DNA of 64,000 bases from Pelomonas sp. Root1237 (lineage in GTDB: Bacteria; Pseudomonadota; Gammaproteobacteria; Burkholderiales; Burkholderiaceae_C): the NCBI RefSeq assembly GCF_001425055.1, contig NZ_LMDK01000003.1, positions 83,529 to 147,528 on the forward strand, written 5' to 3'. Position 1 is the stretch's first letter. Each line of letters starts with the position of its first letter. Shown in pieces: positions 33,908 through 42,843 of this stretch. The notes under the pieces are model-generated. The model saw only the letters and a list, made by a program, of their open reading frames with translations. It did not search any database and had not been told where the DNA came from. The translations under genes and the position numbers were made by a program.

Positions 33908-34732
33908 TCAGTCCGCCCAGATAACCGTACCGGTCAGCCAGGTTGCCAGCACGACGACGCCGAAGGCGATGCGATACCAGGCAAACGGCACGAAGTTGTG
34001 GGTGGCCACGTAGCGCAGCAGCCAGCGCACGCAGGCCCAGGCGGCCAGGAAGCTGACGATGAAACCGACGGCGAACATCGGCGCGTCGGCCATGGACAGC
34101 GCGTGGCGCTCCTTCCACAGGCTGTAGCCGCCGGCCGAGATCAGCGTCGGGATGGCCAGGAAGAAGGAGAAGTCGGTCGCCGCCTTGCGCGACAGGCCCA
34201 GCAGCATGCCGCCAATGATGGTGGCGCCCGAGCGGCTGGTGCCGGGGATCATGCCCAGGCATTGCACGAGACCGACCTTGAGGGCGTCCAGCGCCGTCAT
34301 GTCGTCCACGCTCTGCACGCGGGCCACCGGCTGGGCGCGTTTTTCCACCCACAGGATGATCAGCGCGCCGACGATGAAAGCGCCGGCGACGACGGGCGCG
34401 TTGAACAGATGCGCCTTGATGGCCTTGTAGACCGTCAGACCGACCAGGCCGGCGGGCAGGAAGCCGATGGCGATGTTGGCGACGAAGCGCTGCTGTTTGG
34501 CGCTGTTGGTGATGCCGCCCAGGGCCTCGCGGATGCGCGCCCAGTAGACGATCAGCACGGCCAGGATGGCGCCGCTCTGGATGGCGATATCGAAGACCTT
34601 GGACTTGGCATCCGTCATGCCCAGCAGGCTGCCGGTCAGGATCAGATGGCCCGTGGACGAGACGGGCAGGAACTCGGTCAGTCCCTCGACGATGCCCATG
34701 ACGGCGGCTTTGATCAGCAGGATGACATCCAC
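33908..34732 (-). CDS. uppP: Undecaprenyl-diphosphatase UppP (BacA)
   Basis: A 274-residue inner-membrane phosphatase that recycles the lipid carrier for peptidoglycan synthesis. The signatures [20 protein letters not shown] (residues 14-33) and [20 protein letters not shown] near 158 are intact. About eight membrane segments are present. It starts opposite the tetR-pcm-tolC operon. The intergenic region holds a palindrome that probably controls the tetR side. Confidence 0.97.
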   Translation of the reverse strand: MDVILLIKAAVMGIVEGLTEFLPVSSTGHLILTGSLLGMTDAKSKVFDIAIQSGAILAVLIVYWARIREALGGITNSAKQQRFVANIAIGFLPAGLVGLTVYKAIKAHLFNAPVVAGAFIVGALIILWVEKRAQPVARVQSVDDMTALDALKVGLVQCLGMIPGTSRSGATIIGGMLLGLSRKAATDFSFFLAIPTLISAGGYSLWKERHALSMADAPMFAVGFIVSFLAAWACVRWLLRYVATHNFVPFAWYRIAFGVVVLATWLTGTVIWAD

Positions 34733-34818
34733 GTAACGGCTCCGGGGGCGAACAAAGCCGCGCAGTGTAGCCAGCGGGCAGGGCGTGCCCTTGCCGCTGC
34801 CTGGCCCGGCGGGCTACA

Positions 34819-34840
34819 TTACTGACCCTCCGGTCATTAA
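34819..34840. promoter_or_regulatory. Palindromic operator of the tetR-pcm-tolC operon
   Basis: TTACTGACC-CTCC-GGTCATTAA is an inverted repeat TTAnTGACC-N4-GGTCAnTAA. It ends 10 bp before the proposed TTG start of the tetR gene and reads like a TetR/AcrR autoregulatory site. Binding is inferred. Confidence 0.6.
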
Positions 34841-34850
34841 CTTCGCCATC

Positions 34851-35486
34851 TTGGCCACCGCCACCCCCCGCCAACGCCGCAAGGACGCCCGCCCGCAGGA
34901 GCTGCTGGACGCCGCCCTGGCGCTCTTCGTCGAGAAGGGCTTTGCCGCCACGCGCAGCGAGGAAATCGCGGCGCGCGCCGGCGTGGCCAAGGGCACGCTC
35001 TACCGCTACTACCCCAGCAAGGACGAGCTCTTCAAGGCCATGGTGCGCGACAACCTGTCCGTGCACATCGCCGAATCGGCTGCCCAGGCGGCGCTGTACC
35101 AGGGCTCCATCGCCGAGCTGCTGAGCCAGATGATGCAGGCCTGGTGGGCCAAGGTCGGCCATGGCAATGCCGGCGTCGTCTGCAAGATCATGATGGTCGA
35201 GGCGCGCAACTTCCCCGAGCTGGCGCGTTTCTATGTGGAGGAGGTCATCCGGCCGTCCCAGGCGCTGATCGGGGGCCTCATCGAGCGCGGCATCCGTACT
35301 GGCGAATTTCGTGCCGTGCCCGTCGAGGCCACGGTGCACATGCTGATCGCGCCCATGCTGCACATGCTGCTGCACGAGCATTCCTTCGGCGAGCACGACA
35401 TCTGCCACCAGACCATGGGCGCCGAGGAGTTGCTGGACGCCCAGATGTCGCTGCTGCTGCACGGCTTGCTCGCCACACCGGGCTGA
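34851..35486 (+). CDS. TetR/AcrR family transcriptional regulator
   Basis: A 211-residue repressor-type protein. The N-terminal helix-turn-helix (ALFVEKGFAATRSEEIAARA, then GVAKGTLYRYYPSKDELFKA) is classical TetR. The C-terminal half is a ligand-binding-type helical domain. I start it at TTG 34851 because the upstream GTG 34785 would place the palindromic operator inside the coding region. It heads the operon with a methyltransferase-like gene and tolC, so it probably senses a substrate of the efflux route. Confidence 0.88.
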   Translation: MATATPRQRRKDARPQELLDAALALFVEKGFAATRSEEIAARAGVAKGTLYRYYPSKDELFKAMVRDNLSVHIAESAAQAALYQGSIAELLSQMMQAWWAKVGHGNAGVVCKIMMVEARNFPELARFYVEEVIRPSQALIGGLIERGIRTGEFRAVPVEATVHMLIAPMLHMLLHEHSFGEHDICHQTMGAEELLDAQMSLLLHGLLATPG

Positions 35487-35533
35487 CCTCTAGAATTTTG
35501 CTTTTTGCCGTCGACCGCGCCTCGGAGAACAAG

Positions 35534-36187
35534 ATGAACCTCGAACAAGTCCGCTTCAACATGATCGAGCAGCAGATCCGGCCCTGGGATGTGCTCGACC
35601 CCAGCGTGCTGGAGCTGTTGCGCGTGGTGCACCGCGAGGACTTCGTGCCCGAAGCCCACAGGCTGCAAGCCTTTGTCGACACCGAGCTGCCGCTCACAGC
35701 CACGCGTCGCATGCTGGCACCCAAGGTGGAGGCCCGGCTGCTGCAGGAACTCAAGGTGCAGCGCCACGAGAAGGTGCTGGAGATCGGCGCCGCCACGGGT
35801 CACCTGGCCGCGCTGCTGGGCCACAAGGCGCAGCGCGTCATTGCGCTGGAGGCCGACGCCGGCCTGGCTGCCGCCGCTGCGGCCAACCTGAAGCGCGCCG
35901 GCGTGCTGAACGCCACGGTGCTGAACCAGGACGGCGCCGCCGGCCTGGCCGCCGAGGAACCCTTCGACGTGATCCTGCTGTCCGGCTCGGTCGCGTCGGT
36001 GCCCCAGGCCTTGCTGAACCAGCTCAAGGTCGGCGGGCGCCTGGCGGCAATCGTCGGCGAGGTGCCTGTCATGCGCGCCGTGCTCGTCACGCGCACCGGC
36101 GCAAGCGACTTCCGCACCGTCGAGATGTTTGACACGGTGGCCGGCCGCCTGCCCGGTTTCGCCGAAGCGCCGGCGTTCAGCTTCTAA
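35534..36187 (+). CDS. Protein-L-isoaspartate O-methyltransferase-like protein
   Basis: A 217-residue SAM-dependent methyltransferase. It opens NMIEQQIRPWDVLD, characteristic of the Pcm-like proteins paired with tolC in betaproteobacteria. The SAM-binding motif VLEIGAATGHLAALLG is near residue 80. FDVILLSGSVASVPQALL occupies the place where Pcm has the substrate-binding motif, and it is diverged, so true isoaspartate repair is uncertain. A CGGAG ribosome site precedes the ATG. It lies between tetR and tolC. Confidence 0.85.
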   Translation: MNLEQVRFNMIEQQIRPWDVLDPSVLELLRVVHREDFVPEAHRLQAFVDTELPLTATRRMLAPKVEARLLQELKVQRHEKVLEIGAATGHLAALLGHKAQRVIALEADAGLAAAAAANLKRAGVLNATVLNQDGAAGLAAEEPFDVILLSGSVASVPQALLNQLKVGGRLAAIVGEVPVMRAVLVTRTGASDFRTVEMFDTVAGRLPGFAEAPAFSF

Positions 36188-36329
36188 GCCAGGCCGGATG
36201 CAGCCCGTCGCCGTAAAACGACCGTTGCTCCCCGTTTGGGCGCAGGTCGTCACATGGCTTCAGTCACCGGCGGGCTTTGCCTCTATAAACCCGGCCGCGC
36301 TCACTACATTGCCCAAGTCAAGGAATTCC

Positions 36330-37676
36330 ATGCCCTTCGTCACAGCCCCCCGCCTGATCCTGCAACCGCTGGCCATCGCCGCCAGCCTCCTGCTCGCCGG
36401 CGTGGCCCAGGCCCAGAGCCTGCAGGAGCTCTATGACGCTGCGAGGGGCTATGACGCGACTTATCTGGCGACCCGCAACAGCGCCGACGCGGCTGCGGCG
36501 CGCGCTGCCCAGGCCGAGGCCCTGATCCGGCCGTCGCTCTATCTGTCCGGTTCGGGCACCGTGGCGCAAACCGACCCGCCTTCGTCTGCGAGCTTCAATA
36601 CGAGGACATTGACGGCTGGCCTGCAGGGAAAATATTCCGTCTACAACGCGAGCAATATTCCGACCATTGACAAGGCCCGCCGAGCCTATGCGGTCGCTCA
36701 GGCCGATCTGGACCTGGCCGAACAGGACCTCATCGTCCGGCTGGCCACGGCCTATTTCGATGTGCTGGCCGCCAAGGACACGCTGACGACGTCGCGCGCC
36801 AACAAGGCAGGCATCTCCGAGCAACTGGCCTCGGCCAAGCGCAACTTCGAGGTTGGCACCGCCACGATCACCGACACGCGCGAAGCCCAGGCCCGCTATG
36901 ACCTGGCAGTGGCTCAGGAGCTGAAAGCCGACAACGATCTGCGCGTCGCGCGCGTCACGCTGGACCAGTTCGTCGGCCGCGTCGGCGTCGAGCCCAAGAG
37001 CCTGGCGGTGCCGGTCGCCCTGCCGGCCCTGCCCAGCGACAACGTCGACACCTGGGTCGCGACAGCCGATGACCAGCATCCAGGCGTGCGCAAGGCGCGG
37101 TTGGGCCTGGAAATGGCACAGCTCGATACGCAGATCGCCCGGGCCGGCGAAAAGCCGACGCTGGACGCCAGCGCCACCCTGGGTGGCCAGAACCAGCACA
37201 ACAGCCTGGGTGGCATTGCAGCTGCGCAGGCCGGAGCCGGCACCTCCAAGAACGCCAGCATCGGCCTGACCTTGAGCTATCCGCTCTACACCGGCGGCGC
37301 GACGCAGAACCGCATCAAGGAAACCCTGGTGCTGGAGGACAGGGCCCGCAATGACTTTGACTTTGCCCGTCGCAAGGTCGCCGAGGACACGCGCCGCGCC
37401 TTCTTCGGCGTGCAGTCGCTGAAGGCCCAGGTTGGCGCCTACGAGGCTGCCGAGTCGTCCACCAAGCTGGCTCTGGAAGCCACCCAACTGGGTTACAAGG
37501 TCGGTGTGCGCGTGAACCTGGACGTGCTGAACGCCCAGACCCAGCTCTACACGACCCAGCGTGACCTGGCCAAGGCACGCTATGACGTCGTCGTCAACAG
37601 CCTCAGGCTGCGCCAGGCCTCGGGGCAACTGCGCCCCGAAGATGTGGCCGCTGCCAACGGCTTGCTCGCGCGCTGA
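36330..37676 (+). CDS. tolC: TolC family outer-membrane efflux protein
   Basis: A 448-residue outer-membrane channel protein. A Sec signal peptide ends near residue 32 (GVAQA). Two OEP repeats follow with long coiled coils; GLTLSYPLYTGGATQNRIKE marks the second. The family-type opening SLQELYDAARGYDATYL is present. The ATG at 36330 has AAGGAA 6 bp upstream and gives a proper signal peptide. It would serve tripartite pumps or type I secretion whose inner-membrane parts are not in this window. A terminator follows 20 bp after the stop. Confidence 0.93.
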   Translation: MPFVTAPRLILQPLAIAASLLLAGVAQAQSLQELYDAARGYDATYLATRNSADAAAARAAQAEALIRPSLYLSGSGTVAQTDPPSSASFNTRTLTAGLQGKYSVYNASNIPTIDKARRAYAVAQADLDLAEQDLIVRLATAYFDVLAAKDTLTTSRANKAGISEQLASAKRNFEVGTATITDTREAQARYDLAVAQELKADNDLRVARVTLDQFVGRVGVEPKSLAVPVALPALPSDNVDTWVATADDQHPGVRKARLGLEMAQLDTQIARAGEKPTLDASATLGGQNQHNSLGGIAAAQAGAGTSKNASIGLTLSYPLYTGGATQNRIKETLVLEDRARNDFDFARRKVAEDTRRAFFGVQSLKAQVGAYEAAESSTKLALEATQLGYKVGVRVNLDVLNAQTQLYTTQRDLAKARYDVVVNSLRLRQASGQLRPEDVAAANGLLAR

Positions 37677-37695
37677 GAGCCTGGCTCTTCTTTCA

Positions 37696-38205
37696 TCAAG
37701 CCCCGCTGCGGCGGGGCTTTTTGTTGGCCGCGGCTAGTGGCGGCGGGGGCTCGGGCTCGGCCGCCGGCAGGGGCTTGAGCGGCGCATGCTCGCGCAGCGC
37801 ACGCAGGATGATGGCCGTTGAGGTCGGAGCCTGCTGGCAGAAGCGCGACAGCACCGCCTTCAAGTGGGCGACGTCACGCACGGCGATCTCGAAAATCCAG
37901 CTGTCCTCCCCGGTGACGTCATAGGCGGTCAGCACTTCCGGGCTGGATTCCAGCGCGCGCAGCAGCAGCGGCTCGTCCATGCTCTCGATGCGGATGACGG
38001 CGCGGATCGCGTAGCCGAGCTTGCCGGCGTCCACGACCGCCCGGTAGCCGCGGATGACGCCGCCTTCCTCCAGCTTGCGCACCCGCTCGGTCACCGCAGG
38101 CTGGCTCAGGTGCACCCGCCGGCCCAGCTCGGCCATGGTCAGGCGGGCGTCGGCCTGCAATTCCGCCAGGATGCGATGGTCATGCTGATCGAGCTCGATG
38201 GCCAT
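37696..38205 (-). CDS. Lrp/AsnC family transcriptional regulator
   Basis: A 169-residue regulator. The N-terminal helix-turn-helix includes RVHLSQPAVTERVRKLEEGG, followed by GVIRGYRAVVDAGKLGYAI. The RAM ligand domain spans about residues 65-140. The extra C-terminal tail (rich in Pro, Ala, Lys and Arg) is encoded partly by the convergent terminator. It is divergent from a DMT exporter 99 bp away, which it probably controls together with itself. The ligand is probably an amino acid, by family. Confidence 0.92.
   Translation of the reverse strand: MAIELDQHDHRILAELQADARLTMAELGRRVHLSQPAVTERVRKLEEGGVIRGYRAVVDAGKLGYAIRAVIRIESMDEPLLLRALESSPEVLTAYDVTGEDSWIFEIAVRDVAHLKAVLSRFCQQAPTSTAIILRALREHAPLKPLPAAEPEPPPPLAAANKKPRRSGA
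37698..37722 (+). terminator. Terminator of the tolC operon, inside the lrp-like 3' end
   Basis: AAGCCCCGC-TGC-GGCGGGGCTTTTT is a strong intrinsic terminator for the rightward tolC transcript. Its stem lies within the last codons of the convergent Lrp-family gene, which ends at 37696. Confidence 0.85.
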
Positions 38206-38304
38206 GAAATTCTCTAGAAGTCGACGGAATGTTCTTGAATATTAAGGCGAAGTGCTGGCGCAACCTTCAAGTACCCATGTCATGAAAGAGCCGAAATTTC
38301 TACG

Positions 38305-39213
38305 ATGCCGGCCATGAACACGACGACGCTGCCCCTCAAGAATGCCCCCGGTTTGAGCCCTTTGCTGCTGCTCTGCCTGGCCGCCACCTGGCTGGTCTGG
38401 GGCTCGACCTATCTGGCCATCAAGATCGCGCTGATCAGCCTGCCGCCCTTCTTCCAGATGGGCAGCCGTTTTCTCGTCGCCGGCGTGCTGCTGGCGGGCT
38501 GGATGCGCTGGCGCGGCGCGCCATGGCCGAGCCGGCGCCAGTGGCTGCATGCCCTCGTCATCGGCGGGCTGATGCTGGGCGGCGGCATGGGTGGCACGGC
38601 CACGGCCGAGCAGACCGTGGGCTCGGGCCTCGTCGTCGCCTTCATTGCCGTGATGCCGCTGATGATTGCCGGCCTCAACCTGCTGTGGGGCGAGAAACCG
38701 ACCCGGCTGGAATCGGCGGGCATCGCCCTCGGCCTGGTGGGCGTGCTGCTGCTGACGCAGGGCCAGGGCTTTGGCGCATCGCCCGCCGGCCTGGTGGCCA
38801 TCAGCGTGGCCTGCGCGAGCTGGGCGGTGGGCAGCGTGCTGTCACAGCGCAGCCTGCCACTGGCGCCGGGCGCCATGGGCTTTGCCAGCGAGATGCTGGC
38901 CGGTGGCCTTCTGCTGATGGGCTTGAGCCTGGTGAGTGGCGAGACCTTGCCCGGCCATATCGAGCCGCAAGCGCTGTGGGCCTGGGCCTATCTGGTCGTG
39001 TTCGGCTCGCTGGTCGCCTTCAATGCCTACATGGTGCTGCTGGCGCAGGCCTCGGCGGGCCTGGCGTCGAGCTATTCCTTCGTCAACCCCGTCATTGCCA
39101 TGCTGCTTGGCGTCACGCTGGCCGGCGAGCAGATCAGCGGCCACGAGTGGCTGGCCGCGGGCATCGTCCTCGTGGGTGTCGTGCTGCTGCTGATGGGGCG
39201 GGCGAGGGCCTAG
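38305..39213 (+). CDS. DMT superfamily (EamA/YedA-like) exporter
   Basis: A 302-residue inner-membrane transporter with ten hydrophobic segments arranged as two EamA repeats. WLVWGSTYLAIKIAL near the N-terminus and SSYSFVNPVIAMLLGVTLAG near the C-terminus are typical of YedA-type drug/metabolite exporters. ATG 38305 or ATG 38314 may be the start. Divergence from an Lrp-family gene suggests amino-acid or related metabolite export under Lrp control; the substrate itself is not known. Confidence 0.88.
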   Translation: MPAMNTTTLPLKNAPGLSPLLLLCLAATWLVWGSTYLAIKIALISLPPFFQMGSRFLVAGVLLAGWMRWRGAPWPSRRQWLHALVIGGLMLGGGMGGTATAEQTVGSGLVVAFIAVMPLMIAGLNLLWGEKPTRLESAGIALGLVGVLLLTQGQGFGASPAGLVAISVACASWAVGSVLSQRSLPLAPGAMGFASEMLAGGLLLMGLSLVSGETLPGHIEPQALWAWAYLVVFGSLVAFNAYMVLLAQASAGLASSYSFVNPVIAMLLGVTLAGEQISGHEWLAAGIVLVGVVLLLMGRARA

Positions 39214-39998
39214 CCACCCGCGCGGATATTGGCCTGCAGGGCCGGCTGCATCAGCCGGGGCGCGGCCAGCGTCGCATCGCGCGCCTGGCGCATCGCGACG
39301 AACTCGGCTTCACTGACGCCGTCATGCGCGTGAATGTTGGCGGCGCGCTGCTCGGCCACTGTCGTTTCCCAGCGCGCCTGGCGGCCGACCGGGTAGTCGT
39401 GGCAGACGAAGAGGCGGGTCTCGGGCGGCAGGGTCAGAAGCCGGCGGATCGAGCGGTAGAGCGCGGCGGCGTCACCGCCGGGAAAGTCGGCACGGGCGCT
39501 GCCGCCGTCGGGCATGAAGAGGGTGTCGCCGATGAACACGGCGTCCTCGATGCGGTAGGCGAGGTCGGCTGGCGTGTGCCCGGGCACGAGCAGGGCGGTG
39601 GCCTCGATGCTGCCGATGCGGAATGACTCGCCGTCGCGCAGCAGGCGGTCGAAGCCGTCTTCTTCAGAGGGCCAGCCGCGCAGGCGGCCCAGCGTGGCTT
39701 GCACTTCGCGGGTGTGCTCGCCGATGGCGATCAGCCCGCCTGCTCGGGTGCGCAGGTACCGAGCGGCAGAGACATGGTCGGCGTGGACATGGGTCTCGAG
39801 GATCCACTGCAAGGTGAGACCTTGCTCGCGCAGATGCACGAGCAGCATGTCTGCGCTGAGCGTGCTGGTGCTGCCGGCGGCAAGGTCGTAGTCCAGTACC
39901 GGGTCGATGACGGCCGCCTGGCGCGTGGTCGGATCGCTCACGACATAGCTGACCGTTCCGGTGACGGCGTCGTGGAAGCCCTGGATGGCGACAGTCAT
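39210..39998 (-). CDS. blh: MBL-fold hydrolase, Blh/ETHE1-like (persulfide dioxygenase type)
   Basis: A 262-residue metallo-beta-lactamase-fold protein. The metal motif THVHADHVSA is near residue 70, PGHTPADLAY is near 140 and GDTLF is near 158, with FVCHDYP supplying the last His. This matches the Blh/persulfide dioxygenase-like branch. It is divergent from a BigR-type regulator and two YeeE/YedE genes, the arrangement of sulfide-detoxification operons. No rhodanese domain is fused. The palindrome at 40028-40047 lies upstream of its start. Its end overlaps the DMT exporter by 4 bases. Confidence 0.85.
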   Translation of the reverse strand: MTVAIQGFHDAVTGTVSYVVSDPTTRQAAVIDPVLDYDLAAGSTSTLSADMLLVHLREQGLTLQWILETHVHADHVSAARYLRTRAGGLIAIGEHTREVQATLGRLRGWPSEEDGFDRLLRDGESFRIGSIEATALLVPGHTPADLAYRIEDAVFIGDTLFMPDGGSARADFPGGDAAALYRSIRRLLTLPPETRLFVCHDYPVGRQARWETTVAEQRAANIHAHDGVSEAEFVAMRQARDATLAAPRLMQPALQANIRAGG

Positions 39999-40027
39999 GG
40001 GGAATGGCCGGCGATGGAGAAGGCATG

Positions 40028-40047
40028 ATTATATCGATTGATATAAT
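40028..40047. promoter_or_regulatory. Perfect 20-bp palindromic BigR-type operator
   Basis: ATTATATC-GATT-GATATAAT has perfect 8-bp arms and lies between the divergent blh and arsR/bigR starts, 8 bp before the bigR ATG and 29 bp before blh. It resembles the AT-rich BigR/YgaV operators and should let one repressor control both directions. Confidence 0.8.
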
Positions 40048-40055
40048 GTTTTGCC

Positions 40056-40379
40056 ATGCCGAGACCCCCCACCCTTGATGTCCAGACCCTGCGCCAGGCA
40101 GCAGGCGAGGCCGTCGCTGCCCTGAAGGCCCTGGGCAATCCCGAGCGCCTGTTGTTGCTGTGCCAGATGTCCCAGGGCGAGATCAGCGTTGCCGATCTGG
40201 AGGCCCTGCTCGACATCCACCAACCGACGCTGTCGCAGCAGCTGGGCGTGCTGCGCCGCGAGGGCATGGTGGCGACGCGGCGCGAGGGCCGGAATGTTTT
40301 CTACAGCGTGGCCGATCCGCGCTTGCTGGCGCTGCTGCGCACCCTCTACACGCAGTACTGCCCGAAGGAGAACACATGA
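40056..40379 (+). CDS. bigR: ArsR-family sulfide-responsive regulator (BigR/SqrR-like)
   Basis: A 107-residue winged-helix repressor. The recognition helix region is [20 protein letters not shown]. The two cysteines used for persulfide sensing in BigR/SqrR are present: Cys36 in [11 protein letters not shown] and Cys102 in QYCPKE. It sits over the palindrome shared with blh, and its stop overlaps the first YeeE/YedE gene (ATGA). It should repress blh and the transporter genes until reactive sulfur forms a disulfide or polysulfide bridge. Confidence 0.9.
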   Translation: MPRPPTLDVQTLRQAAGEAVAALKALGNPERLLLLCQMSQGEISVADLEALLDIHQPTLSQQLGVLRREGMVATRREGRNVFYSVADPRLLALLRTLYTQYCPKENT

Positions 40380-40804
40380 CCGTGGACTGGCCTGCCTTCA
40401 CACCGTGGCCCGCCCTGGCTGGTGGCCTGCTTGTCGGCCTGGCCGTCGCAGTGCTGGTGCTGGGAGCGGGTCGCATTGCCGGCATCAGCGGCATCGTCGG
40501 CGGACTGCTGCGGCCGTTAGCCGGTGACCGCGCCTGGCGCGTGGCCTTCCTGGCCGGGCTGCTGGTGTCGCCGTGGATCTTTGTGCTGTTCGCGGGCCTG
40601 CCACGGCCGCGCATCGACGCCGCTTGGAGCACGCTGCTGGTAGCCGGCCTGCTGGTCGGCATCGGCACGCGATATGGCGCTGGCTGCACCAGCGGTCATG
40701 GCGTCTGCGGCCTTTCGCGGCTGTCGCCGCGCTCTGCGGTTGCGACAGTCGCGTTCATGGCGGCTGGTTTCGCGACCGTCTTCGTGCTGAGGCATTTGCT
40801 GTGA
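40376..40804 (+). CDS. YeeE/YedE family sulfur transporter, subunit 1 (PmpA-like)
   Basis: A 142-residue membrane protein with four hydrophobic segments. The signature [19 protein letters not shown] contains conserved Cys residues of YeeE/YedE transporters, which move thiosulfate or sulfide-type sulfur. It is the first of two half-size proteins. The start overlaps the bigR stop (ATGA), and the stop overlaps the next gene's GTG (GTGA). Confidence 0.9.
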   Translation: MTVDWPAFTPWPALAGGLLVGLAVAVLVLGAGRIAGISGIVGGLLRPLAGDRAWRVAFLAGLLVSPWIFVLFAGLPRPRIDAAWSTLLVAGLLVGIGTRYGAGCTSGHGVCGLSRLSPRSAVATVAFMAAGFATVFVLRHLL

Positions 40805-41199
40805 AGAAAGTGCTGATCGCCGCGTTCGCGGGCCTGTTGTTCGGGCTGGGGCTGATCGTGTCTGGCATGGCATCCCCGACCAAGGTGCTGGGCTTTCTGG
40901 ACCTGGCAGGCGCTTGGGACCCCTCGCTGGCCTTTGTCATGGCGGGCGCCATCGCGGTCGGTCTGCCGGCCTTTGCGTGGGCACGCCGGGCCAACGTGCA
41001 GTTGCCAGAGGCAACGCGCATCGACCGCCGCCTCGTCGGTGGCAGCCTGTTGTTCGGCATCGGCTGGGGCCTGGTTGGCCTGTGTCCCGGCCCGGCCTTG
41101 GTCGTGCTGGGCCTGGGCGATGCCAAGGCGCTCGGCTTCGTCGCGGCGATGCTGGCCGGCATGGCGATCTTCGAGGTGCTGGAGCGCCGAAAAGCATGA
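40801..41199 (+). CDS. YeeE/YedE family sulfur transporter, subunit 2 (PmpB-like)
   Basis: A 132-residue membrane protein beginning at GTG 40801, which overlaps the stop of its partner by four bases. The signature GIGWGLVGLCPGPALVVLG with its conserved Cys identifies the second half of split YeeE/YedE transporters. Together the two halves correspond to one full-length transporter and belong to the BigR sulfide operon. Confidence 0.9.
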   Translation: MKKVLIAAFAGLLFGLGLIVSGMASPTKVLGFLDLAGAWDPSLAFVMAGAIAVGLPAFAWARRANVQLPEATRIDRRLVGGSLLFGIGWGLVGLCPGPALVVLGLGDAKALGFVAAMLAGMAIFEVLERRKA

Positions 41200-41215
41200 G
41201 ACAAAATCCGCGCCC

Positions 41216-41995
41216 ATGCTGTTTCTGCTCTCGCCCGCCAAGTCCCTCGATTACGACACGCCGACGCCGCCCGAACTGGCGCCGGCGCTGACCCGCCCGC
41301 AGTTCCTTGACGACACCGCGGCTCTCATCGATGTGCTGCGTACCAAGACCGTGGCCGATGTGCGCGGGCTGATGGACTTGTCCGAGCCGCTGGCCCAGCT
41401 CAATGTCGACCGCTACGCTGCCTGGCGGCCGCGCTTCACCGAGCACAACAGCAAACCGGCCGTGCTGGCCTTCAACGGCGACGTCTACGACGGCCTGGAT
41501 GCCAGGACGCTGAGCGCCGATGACCTGGCCTGGGCGCAGCAGCACGTGCGCATGCTGTCGGGCCTGTACGGCATCCTCCGGCCGCTGGACCGCATGCAGC
41601 CCTACCGCCTGGAGATGGGCACGCGACTGGCCGGCGACCATGGCGCCAGCCTCTACGACTACTGGGGCGATCGCCTCGCCCTGCATCTGAACAAGCTGGC
41701 GCGGGGCGAGAAGGTGCCCGTCATCGTCAACCTGGCGTCGCAGGAATACTTCCGTGCCGCTGATCGCAAGGCGCTCAAGCCCAGGGTCGTCGATTGTCAG
41801 TTCGAGGACTGGAAGAACGACGAGTACAAGATCATCAGCTTCTTCGCCAAGCGCGCCCGTGGCCTGATGGCGCGCTATGCCATCCAGCATCGCCTGGAGA
41901 CGCCCGAGGCGTTGAAAGGCTTCAACCTGGACGGTTATTGTCTGGCCCCTGAGGTGTCTTCCCCCGACCGACTCGTCTTCCGCCGCAAGTCATGA
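41216..41995 (+). CDS. yaaA: Peroxide stress protein YaaA (DUF328/UPF0246)
   Basis: A 259-residue protein. It begins MLFLLSPAKSLDYDTP and carries VLAFNGDVYDGLDA, LSGLYGILRPLDRMQPYRLEM and NLASQEYFRA, the hallmarks of YaaA. The family lowers free iron and limits DNA damage during peroxide stress. The gene follows the sulfide operon by 16 bp and its stop overlaps the next gene (ATGA). Confidence 0.96.
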   Translation: MLFLLSPAKSLDYDTPTPPELAPALTRPQFLDDTAALIDVLRTKTVADVRGLMDLSEPLAQLNVDRYAAWRPRFTEHNSKPAVLAFNGDVYDGLDARTLSADDLAWAQQHVRMLSGLYGILRPLDRMQPYRLEMGTRLAGDHGASLYDYWGDRLALHLNKLARGEKVPVIVNLASQEYFRAADRKALKPRVVDCQFEDWKNDEYKIISFFAKRARGLMARYAIQHRLETPEALKGFNLDGYCLAPEVSSPDRLVFRRKS

Positions 41996-42834
41996 GCCAA
42001 CAAGTCATCACCCCCGAGCTGTGTGAATGGATCACCGAGCAGAGCCGTGCCGGCCACGCGTCAGAAAGCATCCTGGCCGCGATGCTGGGCAGCGGCTGGG
42101 ATGAGAGCATCGCCCGCCAGGCGCTGGCGCGCACCCTGGGCGAGGTTGCCACGCTGACGCCGCCGCCCGGCGCAACCGTCGGGCTGCCCGAACCCGAGCT
42201 GAGCCGCTTCTCGCCCGTCATCGATGCCGGCGACCGCCAGGTCAAGGTCTTGATGGCCTTGCGGCAGCCGCGCGTTATCGTCTTTGGCGACCTGCTGTCG
42301 GAAGAGGAGTGCGACGGCATCGTCGCGTTGGCGACCAAGCGCCTGGCGCGCTCCGAGACCGTGGCCACCGGCGGCGAGGGCAGCGAGGTGAACGCCGCAC
42401 GCACCAGCGACGGCATGTTCTTCGAGCGCTGTGAGACCGAGCTGATCCGCAAGATCGAAGCACGCATTGCGACGCTGTTGCGCTGGCCGCTGGACCACGG
42501 CGAGGGCCTGCAGGTGCTGCACTACCGGCCGGGCGCTGAATACCAGCCGCATTACGACTACTTCGACCCGGCTCATGTCAGCACGCCGGCCATCCTGAAG
42601 CGCGGCGGCCAACGCGTTGCGACGCTGGTCATGTACCTGAACACGCCCACCGCCGGCGGCTCGACCATCTTCCCGGACATCGGCCTGGACGTCGCACCCG
42701 TCAAGGGCAACGCCGTCTTCTTCAGCTACGACCGGCCCCACCCCGCCACGCAGACCCTGCATGGCGGCTCGCCGGTGCTGGACGGCGAGAAATGGGTGGC
42801 GACGAAATGGCTGCGTCAGGGCGTCTTCACCTGA
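41992..42834 (+). CDS. 2OG-Fe(II) oxygenase, prolyl 4-hydroxylase-like
   Basis: A 280-residue protein with an N-terminal helical region and a C-terminal P4Hc domain at about residues 90-278. The iron ligands are His and Asp in QPHYDYFDP and a distal His in TLHGGSPVL. Lys in GEKWVATKW binds 2-oxoglutarate. All catalytic residues are visible. Protein targets in bacteria are mostly unknown; EF-Tu is one known case. It is translationally coupled to yaaA. Confidence 0.9.
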   Translation: MSQQVITPELCEWITEQSRAGHASESILAAMLGSGWDESIARQALARTLGEVATLTPPPGATVGLPEPELSRFSPVIDAGDRQVKVLMALRQPRVIVFGDLLSEEECDGIVALATKRLARSETVATGGEGSEVNAARTSDGMFFERCETELIRKIEARIATLLRWPLDHGEGLQVLHYRPGAEYQPHYDYFDPAHVSTPAILKRGGQRVATLVMYLNTPTAGGSTIFPDIGLDVAPVKGNAVFFSYDRPHPATQTLHGGSPVLDGEKWVATKWLRQGVFT

Positions 42835-42843
42835 TCGGGCGGA

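Noticed and set aside
30857-34825. 1322-codon plus-strand frame across glnD, map and uppP
   Set aside because: Three clear minus-strand housekeeping genes occupy the region; the frame is antisense to them and has no recognisable domain.
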